Shown: positions 55,287 to 63,800 of the stretch, in pieces | Position numbering within the stretch: position 1 is the stretch's first letter | Layout: the number at the start of each line of letters is the position of its first letter | Source of the DNA: Mycolicibacterium litorale | GTDB taxonomy: Bacteria; Actinomycetota; Actinomycetes; Mycobacteriales; Mycobacteriaceae | DNA length: 64,000 bases | NCBI GenBank assembly: GCA_002007745.1 | Contig: CP019882.1 | Coordinates: 3,534,001 to 3,598,000 of the forward strand | Reading direction: 5' to 3' | Position numbers and translations under genes: made by a program | Notes under the pieces: generated by a model | Seen by the model: the letters and a program-made list of their open reading frames with translations, nothing else | Told to the model about the DNA's origin: nothing | Database searches by the model: none

Positions 55287-57115
55287 AGCTGGTCGATGTT
55301 GTCGTGGAAGTTCTCCACGACCGCTTTGCGCTTGAGCTTCAGGCTCGGCGTCAGGTCGCCCGCCTCGACCGTCAACTCGCGGTCGATGATGGAGAAGCGC
55401 TTGACCTGCTCCCACCGGTTGAGGTGCTTGTTCAGGGTTTCGACGTACTCCCCGATCATCGCCTTGGTTTTCTCGTCGTGGGCGATCTCCTCGAACGATT
55501 TGCCGGCCAAGCCGTTTCGATCGGCCCACTCTCGAATCGCCTCGCCGTCCAAGCTCACCAGCGCGACGCAATACGGCTTACCCTCGCCGTAGACGATGAT
55601 CTCGCTGGCGAATGGGCACAAGCCCTTGAACGTCGCCGAAATAGCCGACGGCGCAACGTATTTGCCCTGGGACGTCTTGAACATGTCCTTCTTGCGGTCG
55701 GTGATCCGCAGGTATCCCTCGGCATCGAGCTCGCCGATGTCGCCGGTGTGGAACCATCCGTCGTCGTTGATGGCCTCGGCGGTGGCATCGGGCAGATCGT
55801 GATACCCGCTCATCACGCCGGGCCCCTTGAGCAGCACCTCGCCGTCGTCGGCGATCTTGACCTCGGTGCTGGGCAGCGTCCACCCCACCGTGCCGAACCG
55901 GTAGGCCTGCGGCCGGTTCAGCGACGACGCCGCGGAGGTCTCGGTCAGCCCGTAACCCTCCAGCACGATGGCGCCGACGGCATCGAACCACTGCGCCACG
56001 TCGCGATCGAGTGCCGCGGACCCGGAGATGAAGAACCGCAACCGACCGCCGAACCGATCCCGAATGGTGGAGAACACCAGTCGGTCGGCGAGCTTGTGCT
56101 GCAACGCCAGCAGCGGACCCACCCGGTGACCGGCCTGTTTGGCCCGCGACACCTGCAGCCCCACTTCGATGGCCCAGTCGAACAACCGCTTCTTGATGCC
56201 ACCCTCTTCGGCGATCGTCTCGGTGATACGACCGTGCACCTTCTCGAAGATGCGCGGCACCGCGCCCATGAACGTCGGCCGGATGACGGCCAGGTTCTCC
56301 ACGATCTTGTCCACCCGGCCGTCGATGACGGTCGGGAAACCCATGACCAGCGGCATGGCCAGCATCACCTTGCCGAACGAATGCGCCAGCGGCAGCCAGA
56401 GGTAGTTGAGGTCTTTGTCGGACAGCACGTGCAGCGAGTCCAGCGCGGCGGCGGTGTAGGTCCACGCCTCGTGGTTGAGCCGCACACCTTTGGGCTTGCC
56501 GGTGGTGCCGGAGGTGTAGATCAGAGTTGCCAGTTGGTCGGGGCGGATCTGGTCGATCCGGTCGCTCACCGCGGTCGGGTTGTCGGCCAGCAGCTGCTTG
56601 CCCTGCTGTTCGAGGTCTTCCAAGGTGATCACCCAGTCGTCGTCGCTGCTGCCGTCGATGATCACCACCTTCTCCACAGCGGGCAGCTCCGCCCGATGGG
56701 CGACCAGCTTCTCCACCTGAGACTGATTCTCGGCGACGACGACGCGACTGCCCGAGTTGGCGACGATGAACGCGACGTCCTCGGCATTGGTGGACGGATA
56801 CACCGTCGTGGTGGCGGCCCCGGCCGAGAGGATGCCGAAGTCGACCACCACCCACTCGTAGCGGGTGCCCGATGCCAGTGCGACCCGGTCCTCGGGATTG
56901 ATGCCCAACGCGATCAGCCCCGCGGCGATCAGTTCGACCCGATCACCGACCTGTTGCCAGGTGACACTGGTCCACCCGTCGTGGTCGGGATAACGGAACG
57001 CTTCAGCGTTGGGGGTAGCCGCGACGCGATCGAGGAACATCCGCGGCACCGACGGCGCCCGGTTGTCGATCCTGCTCATGTCGGGCCGCTCTTGGGACTT
57101 GTGCAGGCCTGCCAT
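55277..57115 (-). CDS. Long-chain acyl-CoA/acyl-AMP ligase (FadD)
   Basis: A 612-aa adenylate-forming enzyme activating fatty acids. Motifs: P-loop LIYTSGTTGKPKGV, EGYGLTETSAASS, TGDIGELDAEGYLRITDRKKD and the C-terminal TPSLKLKRKAV with the catalytic lysine. The general layout matches bacterial long-chain fatty acid-CoA ligases such as FadD15. Start is ATG 57115 or ATG 57079 (MSRIDNRAPSVPRMF); homologues begin near the latter. Located next to an SRPBCC protein on the same strand. Confidence 0.93.
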   Translation of the reverse strand: MAGLHKSQERPDMSRIDNRAPSVPRMFLDRVAATPNAEAFRYPDHDGWTSVTWQQVGDRVELIAAGLIALGINPEDRVALASGTRYEWVVVDFGILSAGAATTTVYPSTNAEDVAFIVANSGSRVVVAENQSQVEKLVAHRAELPAVEKVVIIDGSSDDDWVITLEDLEQQGKQLLADNPTAVSDRIDQIRPDQLATLIYTSGTTGKPKGVRLNHEAWTYTAAALDSLHVLSDKDLNYLWLPLAHSFGKVMLAMPLVMGFPTVIDGRVDKIVENLAVIRPTFMGAVPRIFEKVHGRITETIAEEGGIKKRLFDWAIEVGLQVSRAKQAGHRVGPLLALQHKLADRLVFSTIRDRFGGRLRFFISGSAALDRDVAQWFDAVGAIVLEGYGLTETSAASSLNRPQAYRFGTVGWTLPSTEVKIADDGEVLLKGPGVMSGYHDLPDATAEAINDDGWFHTGDIGELDAEGYLRITDRKKDMFKTSQGKYVAPSAISATFKGLCPFASEIIVYGEGKPYCVALVSLDGEAIREWADRNGLAGKSFEEIAHDEKTKAMIGEYVETLNKHLNRWEQVKRFSIIDRELTVEAGDLTPSLKLKRKAVVENFHDNIDQLYG

Positions 57116-57201
57116 GCCGCGAGTTTATGGAGCCCGCCACGGCCCCGGTGGTGGAATGGGGAAGCCGGGGCCAATGTGATTCGGCAAGCGCCACGTCCGG
57201 C

Positions 57202-57654
57202 CTAGTCGAACTCGGCGGGCTCGCGATGCTCCGCCAGGTTGGCCAGCCGCCAGGTGCTCTCCCGATTACGCGGCCAGAAGCCGGTCAGCTGCACACGATC
57301 GGGAACGAATTTCATCGGCCCCTCGACAGCCACCTCCGCCATCTCGACGCGGCATCCACCGTCGATATCGCTGAGCCGCAGGGTGATTCGCGCGGCGCCC
57401 GCGGGTCCGAGCTTGGCCAACAGCACCAACTCCTGCTGCGGGATGCAACTGAGCACCACCGTCTCGTCGTTGATGACAGCCGGCCACAAACCGATGGAGT
57501 GCAGGATGCGGGTACCGGGGGCGGGCCAGTCGGCGTCGACCGCTCGCATCCGGCTGTTGCCGACGACCCATTGGGAGTAGGTCCAGCCGTCGGCGAGCAC
57601 CTCCCAGACCCGGCTCCGGGGCGCGGCGATATCGCGAGTGACGCTAGTGGGCAT
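57202..57654 (-). CDS. SRPBCC (polyketide cyclase/START-like) family protein
   Basis: A 150-aa lipid/hydrophobic-ligand-binding fold protein. MPTSVTRDIAAPRSRVWEVLADGWTYSQWV is the typical SRPBCC start, and the long C-terminal helix (NRESTWRLANLAEHRE) closes the cavity. No catalytic residues are evident. Start chosen at the ATG at 57654; an upstream GTG would run into the twin-operator region. It is 86 bp upstream of the FadD gene and may share its transcript. Confidence 0.87.
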   Translation of the reverse strand: MPTSVTRDIAAPRSRVWEVLADGWTYSQWVVGNSRMRAVDADWPAPGTRILHSIGLWPAVINDETVVLSCIPQQELVLLAKLGPAGAARITLRLSDIDGGCRVEMAEVAVEGPMKFVPDRVQLTGFWPRNRESTWRLANLAEHREPAEFD

Positions 57655-57708
57655 GAGGCGGGAGTACCCAGTTCGGGCCGGGGTGAACGCCGAGCGAACA
57701 ACACGCAA

Positions 57709-57757
57709 CGTCAACTCAGGGTTGACGAGAGGTCGCCGTCAACCTACGGTTGACGCA
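57709..57757 (+). promoter_or_regulatory. Twin operators over a leaderless promoter
   Basis: Two sites with identical 7-bp arms, CGTCAAC-n5-GTTGACG, at 57709-57727 and 57737-57755, centres 28 bp apart. A promoter overlaps both: -35 TTGACG (57722-57727), 17-nt spacer, -10 TACGGT (57745-57750). The transcript should start at the ATG at 57757 itself, 7 nt later. Binding at either site would block RNA polymerase. Confidence 0.75.
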
Positions 57758-58488
57758 TGGAAGAACCAGCCCGGATCGCCTACCCCGTCCGGCTCGACGA
57801 CCTCATCGACGCCATCAAGCGGGCACACACCGACACGCTCGAACAACTCACCGACGCCGTGCTGGCCGCCGAGGCCCTCGGCGACGTCGCCGACCACCTG
57901 ATCGGGCACTTCGTCGATCAGGCTCGCCGTTCGGGAGCTTCCTGGACCGAGATCGGTAAGAGCATGGGTGTCACCAAACAGGCGGCGCAGAAGCGCTTCG
58001 TGCCCAAGCCCACGACGCTGAACGCCCTGGATCTCGACCCCGGGCAGGGCTTCTCCCGGTTCACCCCACGGGCCCGCAATGCGGTGGTCGTCGCACAGAA
58101 CACCGCACACGAGGCCGGCAACGCCGAGATCACCGCCGACCATCTGCTGCTCGGTCTGCTCGCCGACCCGGCTGCGCTGGCCACCCCGATACTGCGCGCC
58201 CAGCTGATCAGTGCCGACGCTGTTCGAGCCGCGATCACGCTGCCGCCGCGGGTGGAGCCGGTGCCTGACCTGATTCCGTTCGATGCACAGGCCCGTAAGG
58301 TCCTCGAGCTGACATTTCGCGAGGCGTTACGCCTGGGCCACAACTACATCGGCACCGAGCACATCCTGTTGGCGCTGATGGAGGCCGAGGCCGACGACGG
58401 CACCCTGCATCGGCTGGGCTTCGACAAAGCCCGTGCCGAGGCCGACATCATCCAAACGCTGGCCGCGATCACCGCGGACAAGAACTGA
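57757..58488 (+). CDS. Clp N-domain protein with N-terminal helix-turn-helix
   Basis: A 243-aa protein. The first part carries a sigma-region-4-like helix-turn-helix (SWTEIGKSMGVTKQAAQKRF, about residues 59-78); the rest is a duplicated Clp_N repeat (RFTPRARNAVVVAQNTAHE... and LGHNYIGTEHILLALM), as at the N-terminus of ClpC/ClpA, but with no ATPase domain. The DNA-binding segment and the twin inverted repeats directly on its promoter suggest autoregulation. It could present or trap regulators for Clp protease (inference). Confidence 0.9.
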   Translation: MEEPARIAYPVRLDDLIDAIKRAHTDTLEQLTDAVLAAEALGDVADHLIGHFVDQARRSGASWTEIGKSMGVTKQAAQKRFVPKPTTLNALDLDPGQGFSRFTPRARNAVVVAQNTAHEAGNAEITADHLLLGLLADPAALATPILRAQLISADAVRAAITLPPRVEPVPDLIPFDAQARKVLELTFREALRLGHNYIGTEHILLALMEAEADDGTLHRLGFDKARAEADIIQTLAAITADKN

Positions 58489-58584
58489 CACCCCGAGAAG
58501 GCGGCATCAAAATCGGCGGATGACCCGTCAAGGGACCGTCAAGGAATCCCCGCTCCCCCAGGCCGCCGGAGTATCCGTGAAGGC

Positions 58585-60003
58585 ATGACACTTTCCGAAC
58601 TGCTGCCCTCGCTGGCACACGCGACCCACTTCGGGCTCGACCATCGACTCTGGCCGTCTACCACTCATAGAGACGACCTCGGCCAACTGTGTGTCGGTGG
58701 AGTGCCACTGACCGAGGTCGCCGACGAATTTCGCACCCCCGCCTACGTTCTCGACGAAGATGACATCCGCGGGCGGATGCGCCGGTACCGGACCGCCCTC
58801 CCGGGTATATCGGTGGTGTACGCGGGCAAATCGCTGCTGACCACCACCGTCGCGCGGTGGGTCGAAGCAGAGGGGCTGGGACTGGACGTGTGCTCGGGCG
58901 GTGAACTGGCCACCGCGCTGGCGGCCGGTGTTGATCCCGCCCGAATCGTCATGCACGGCAACGCGAAAACCTGTGACGAGTTACGCGACGCGGCCCACCT
59001 CGGCGTCGGGAAAGTAGTGCTGGACTGCCCACTGGAGATCGCCTTTCTGGCCGGCCAGGTACGCGGCCGCCAGTCTGTGCTGCTTCGCGTCATCCCCGAT
59101 ATCGACATCGGCGGTCATCCCGCCGTCGCCACCGGAACCCTCGACCAGAAGTTCGGCTTGCCCCTCGGCGGTGACGCGATTTTCGAGGCGGCACACCTGG
59201 TCCTCGACCAGCCTGCACTGCACCTGTCCGGTCTGCACTGCCACATCGGGTCCCAGGTCGCTGATCCCGGTCTCTATGGCCTCGCTGTCACACGGATGAT
59301 CGCGGCGATGGCCGAGATCCGGACTCGGCTCAGCGTCACGCTGACCGAACTCAACATCGGCGGCGGCCACGCCGTGCCGTACACAACCGGTGACACCGAA
59401 CTCGACGTCGACCAGTTCGGCGCCGCCATCGAATCCGCGCTGCGGACGGCCTGTACCGCGGCCAGCTTCCCCCGACCCGCGTTGGTCATCGAACCCGGCC
59501 GGGCGATCAGCGCGCGAGCGGGCGTCACCGTCTATCGGGTCGTCGCGGTGAAATCACAGCCGAACGGTCGCACCTTCGTCGCCGTCGACGGAGGTATGAG
59601 CGACAATCCCCGGGTGTCGCTCTACGGAGCCAAATACACTGTCACCCTGGCCAACCGGCACACACCGACCCCGGACAAGGTCGTGACGGTGGTCGGTAGG
59701 CACTGCGAAGCCGGTGACGTCATCGCCCGCGATGTATTACTGCCCGCCGACATTCACGCCGGTGACCTTCTCGCTGTCGCCTGCACCGGCGCCTACCACC
59801 ACAGCATGGCCTCGAGCTACAACATGGTCGGCCGGCCGCCGCTGATCGCGGTCGCCAACGGGCGCTGCCAGCAGCTGATCCGCCGCGAAACCGTCGCCGA
59901 CCTGCTCTCCCGCGACTGCGGCCGGTCCTGGCCCGCGCCGTCTCTAGCACCGGTGTCGCGTGGCCCTGGCGACGCATGGCGAGCTCTCGTCGACGGCGAG
60001 TGA
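58585..60003 (+). CDS. PLP-dependent decarboxylase, diaminopimelate decarboxylase-like
   Basis: A 472-aa fold-III PLP enzyme of the LysA/ornithine decarboxylase group. PLP lysine in VVYAGKSLLTT, HCHIGSQVAD, INIGGGH, EPGRAISARAG, and the second-subunit motif GRHCEAGDVIARD with Cys are present. An N-terminal addition of about 50 residues precedes the barrel. Mycobacterial lysA for lysine synthesis normally sits beside argS/thrA, so this is probably a paralogue with another role. No lysine-pathway genes adjoin it. Confidence 0.9.
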   Translation: MTLSELLPSLAHATHFGLDHRLWPSTTHRDDLGQLCVGGVPLTEVADEFRTPAYVLDEDDIRGRMRRYRTALPGISVVYAGKSLLTTTVARWVEAEGLGLDVCSGGELATALAAGVDPARIVMHGNAKTCDELRDAAHLGVGKVVLDCPLEIAFLAGQVRGRQSVLLRVIPDIDIGGHPAVATGTLDQKFGLPLGGDAIFEAAHLVLDQPALHLSGLHCHIGSQVADPGLYGLAVTRMIAAMAEIRTRLSVTLTELNIGGGHAVPYTTGDTELDVDQFGAAIESALRTACTAASFPRPALVIEPGRAISARAGVTVYRVVAVKSQPNGRTFVAVDGGMSDNPRVSLYGAKYTVTLANRHTPTPDKVVTVVGRHCEAGDVIARDVLLPADIHAGDLLAVACTGAYHHSMASSYNMVGRPPLIAVANGRCQQLIRRETVADLLSRDCGRSWPAPSLAPVSRGPGDAWRALVDGE

Positions 60004-60104
60004 GGACTCGGCACAGCCGAGGCAGGAAGCACGACACCGCCGTCCCCCTCCGGCCCTAGGTTGGACGGCAGCGACGGGGCAGCCGGCCAACCCAGGCCCG
60101 CTGC

Positions 60105-60117
60105 TATCGTGGGTTGA
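60105..60117 (+). promoter_or_regulatory. Candidate leaderless promoter of GNAT gene
   Basis: TATCGT at 60105-60110, then six bases to the ATG at 60117. No ribosome-binding site. Confidence 0.45.
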
Positions 60118-60698
60118 TGTCCAGCGCGGACCCAACGAACCCGCTCGGCGCCAACGGCTTTGACTCGGAATCGGTGATCGTCATCGACGCGGCCGACGAG
60201 GACGCCGACGAGCTCGCGGCAGTGGCCGCAGCAACATTTCCGCTGGCCTGCCCGGCCAGCGTCGCGGCGCCGGATATCGCGGCCTTCATCGCCGCCAACC
60301 TGTCCAGCGGGCGCTTCGCGGAGTATCTGGCCGATGACTCCCGCCTCGTGCTGGTCGCCCGGCACGGCCGTCGCATCGTCGGCTACGCGCTGCTGGTACC
60401 CGGCGTCGGAGACGACACGGACGTCGCCTCGGCGGTGCGCATCCGTCCCGCCGCGGAACTCTCCAAGATCTACGTCCTCCCGGACTTCCACGGGTCGGGG
60501 GCGTCGGCGATGCTCGCGGGGGCCGCCATCAGCCGCGCCGCGGCCACCGGGGCGCGGGCACTGTGGCTGGGGGTCAACCAGAAAAACCTGCGGGCGCAAC
60601 GGTTCTACGCCAAGCATGGATTCACGATCACCGGCACCAGGACGTTTCAGCTCGGCGCCCACACCGAACGCGACTTCGTCCTGGTGCGTCCACTCTGA
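60117..60698 (+). CDS. GNAT family N-acetyltransferase
   Basis: A 193-aa acetyl-CoA-dependent acetyltransferase. Motif A is KIYVLPDFHGSGASAMLAGAAI (the acetyl-CoA pyrophosphate loop, here HGSGAS) and motif B is LGVNQKNLRAQRFYAKHGF. The start is the ATG at 60117 behind a -10-like TATCGT, so the mRNA may be leaderless. Substrate (protein, antibiotic or metabolite) is unknown. It stands alone between the decarboxylase-like gene and the hybrid kinase. Confidence 0.9.
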   Translation: MSSADPTNPLGANGFDSESVIVIDAADEDADELAAVAAATFPLACPASVAAPDIAAFIAANLSSGRFAEYLADDSRLVLVARHGRRIVGYALLVPGVGDDTDVASAVRIRPAAELSKIYVLPDFHGSGASAMLAGAAISRAAATGARALWLGVNQKNLRAQRFYAKHGFTITGTRTFQLGAHTERDFVLVRPL

Positions 60699-60801
60699 CC
60701 TCGCCGCCGGCGATATTCGGCTCGTTCCTCCCCTGGTTTGCCGAAGTCTCGTAATGTGAACCCGTTGGCTGATCGCAGCAGGCCGAGCTTAAGGACGGTT
60801 G

Positions 60802-63800
60802 GTGGACGTTGGATCGGGCTCCGGCCCCGACGATCATGTCGGTCGCGATCTGACGCGGGTGGACTGGTCGGCGACTCCGCTGGGGCTTCCAGCCGGCTGG
60901 CCGCAGAGCCTGCGGACCACCGTGAGCATTCTGCTGTCCTCCCGGTTCTCGATGTGGATGGCCTGGGGCCCGGACCTGACGTTCTTCTGCAACGCGGCCT
61001 ACCGCCGCGACACCCTGGGCCGCAAATATCCGTGGGCGCTGGGCCGACCCGCCCGCGAAGTGTGGGCCGAAATCTGGGACGACATCGGACCGCGGATCGA
61101 TCGGGTGCTGGCCACCGCCGAAGCCACCTGGGACGAAGGCCTACTGCTGTTCCTGGAGCGGTCCGGCTACCCGGAGGAGACCTACCACACCTTCTCCTAC
61201 AGCCCGCTGCGCGACGACGACGGCGCTGTCGTCGGCATGCTGTGCGTGGTCAGCGAGGACACCGACCGGGTGATCGGTGAGCGACGGATGACCACCCTGC
61301 GTGACCTCGGCTCGGACCCGTCGGTGGTGCGCACCGAGGAGGAGATGCTGGCCTTCGCCGCCCGCCAGCTCGAGCGCAATCCGCAAGACCTGCCGTTCTC
61401 GCTGATGTATCTGTTCGACGATGACGGGACCGCCCGGCTGGCCGGCCTCAGCGGCATCAGCGTCGGCCACCCGGCCGCACCGCCGACCCTCTCGCCAAGC
61501 GGGCCCACGCTGTGGCCGGTGGCGCCCCCGGCTCGCGGCGAGACGGTGCTGGTGGACCTGGACGGGCCACCGTTCACCGACCTGCCCACCGGCGCCTGGT
61601 CCGCCCCGCCGAAGCAGGCACTGGTGACGCCGTTACTCGCCCAGGGCGGCACCCCGTCTGGATTTCTGGTTGCCGCCCTCAACCGGTTCCGTCCCATCGA
61701 TGACGAGTACCGCGGCTTTGTGAACCTGGTCGCGGGTCATATCGCGACAGGGGTCTCGAGTGCGCGCAGCTATCGCGCCCAGCAGCGCCGGGCGGAGGAA
61801 CTCGCCGAGCTGGACCGGGCCAAGACGACGTTCTTCTCCAACATCAGCCACGAATTCCGGACGCCGATCACGCTGATCCTCGGGCCGGTGGCAGAACTGC
61901 GTGGCCGCCCGACCGGGCTGGACGATCACGCGCGGCATGAACTGGAAGTCGTGCACCGCAATGGGCTGCGGCTGGCCAAGCTGGTCAACACGCTGCTCGA
62001 CTTCTCCCGCATCGAGGCGGGCCGGATGCAGGCCCGCTATGAACCGGTCGACCTGGCCGAAGTCACCGCCGAGTTGACCAGCGTGTTCCGCTCGGCTATC
62101 GAACGGGCCGGCCTGCAGCTGATCGTCGAGTGTCAGTCCTGCGACGAGCCGGTGTACCTCGACCGCGACATGTGGGAGAAAGTCGTCCTCAACCTGCTGT
62201 CCAACGCGTTGAAGTACACCTTCGACGGCACCATCACGGTGCGGGTGGCGCGCGAGGGCGCCGAGGCTGTCGTCAGCGTGGCCGACACCGGGATCGGCGT
62301 ACCTGCCGAGGAGATGCCTCGGCTCTTCGAGCGGTTCCACCGGATCGACAGCGCCCGCGCCCGTTCCACCGAGGGCAGCGGCATCGGCTTGGCCCTGGTC
62401 AAAGAATTGGTCGGGTTGCACGGCGGCACCATCACCGCCGACAGCGCTGAAGGCGTCGGCACCACCTTCACCGTGCGGCTGCCGATCGGCGCGAGCCATC
62501 TACCGGCCGGGGCGCTGACCATGCCCGGCGCGGGACGGGCATCCTCTGGGATCGCCGAACCGTATGTGCAGGAAGCGCTTCGGTGGTTGCCCAGTGAGGA
62601 CCAACCCACCGTCGACTCCGCGGCCGACCTGCCCGCCGCCGAACCGGCGCTCGGTGCACCCGGCGCGCGGGACGCCCCGGCGCGGGTACTGGTCGCCGAC
62701 GACAACGCCGACATGCGGGAGTATCTGGTACGGCTGCTGCGCGGCGCCGGATATCAGGTGGACGCGGTGACCGACGGCCAACTCGCTCTTGAGCACGTCC
62801 GCACCTCGCTGCCCGATCTGGTGGTCAGCGACGTGATGATGCCCCGATTGGACGGCCTGGCGCTGGTCGCCGCGCTGCGCAGCGACCCGCGGACACTCGG
62901 CGTGCCGGTGTTGCTGCTGTCCGCCCGCGCCGGTCAGGAGGCCTCCATCGAGGGCCTGCACGCCGGCGCCGACGACTATCTGGTCAAGCCGTTCGCCGCC
63001 GCGGAACTGCTGGCGCGGGTCCGGGCCAATATCGAGCTGGCCCGGCTCCGGACTCACCACACCCGGTGGCGCACGGCGCTGGTGGACTCGTTGCAGGAAG
63101 CATTCTTCGTGTGCGACGAGGTCGGCGCCGTCATCCAAATCAACAATGCATTCACCGATATCGTCGGTTACGGTCCGGAGGATCTGCCCTACCACCCCCA
63201 ACACCCGTGGTGGCCGGACCCCGAGACCGAGCCGGAAGCCCACCAGCAGATCATCGAGGCGTTCGCGAGCATTCCCGACCAGCCGACCGGCAGCTACACC
63301 GTGCCGGTCACCCACCGTGACGGGCATAGGCTGTGGATCACCGCGAACATCGCTCACGCCGAGGATCCCGACACCGGGCGCGGCGTGATGGTGGGGACAT
63401 TCCGCGACGTCACCGCGGAGCACTACAGCGTGCAACGCCAGAACGCGCTGGCCACCTTGAATCAACAACTGGCCCAGGCGGACACCGTCGAGGATGCGCT
63501 GCGCGACGCGCTGCGTCAGCTTCGCCGGCAGTGGTCGGCCCTGCAGGTGCTGGCCGCGATATTCCCGTCACCCACGCACGCCCCGGAGGTGATCGACGAC
63601 GCCGGCGCGGTGCAGTGGGACGACGTGCCGCCGCTGGCGCGTGATCGGATCACCGCATTGGCCGCCGGTGGCGACCTGCTGACTCCCGACACTGACAGCC
63701 CGGGATCGGCCGGCATCGCACTGCAACACCCGCGGGGCATCCTGGTGGCCTGGATCGGTCTGCCCGAGCAGCGCCCCTTCACCGCCGAAGACCAGACCCT

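Noticed and set aside
54875..57205. 776-codon plus-strand open frame across the FadD gene
   Set aside because: Antisense shadow of FadD; His/Gly/Arg/Val-rich with no motif or ribosome-binding site.
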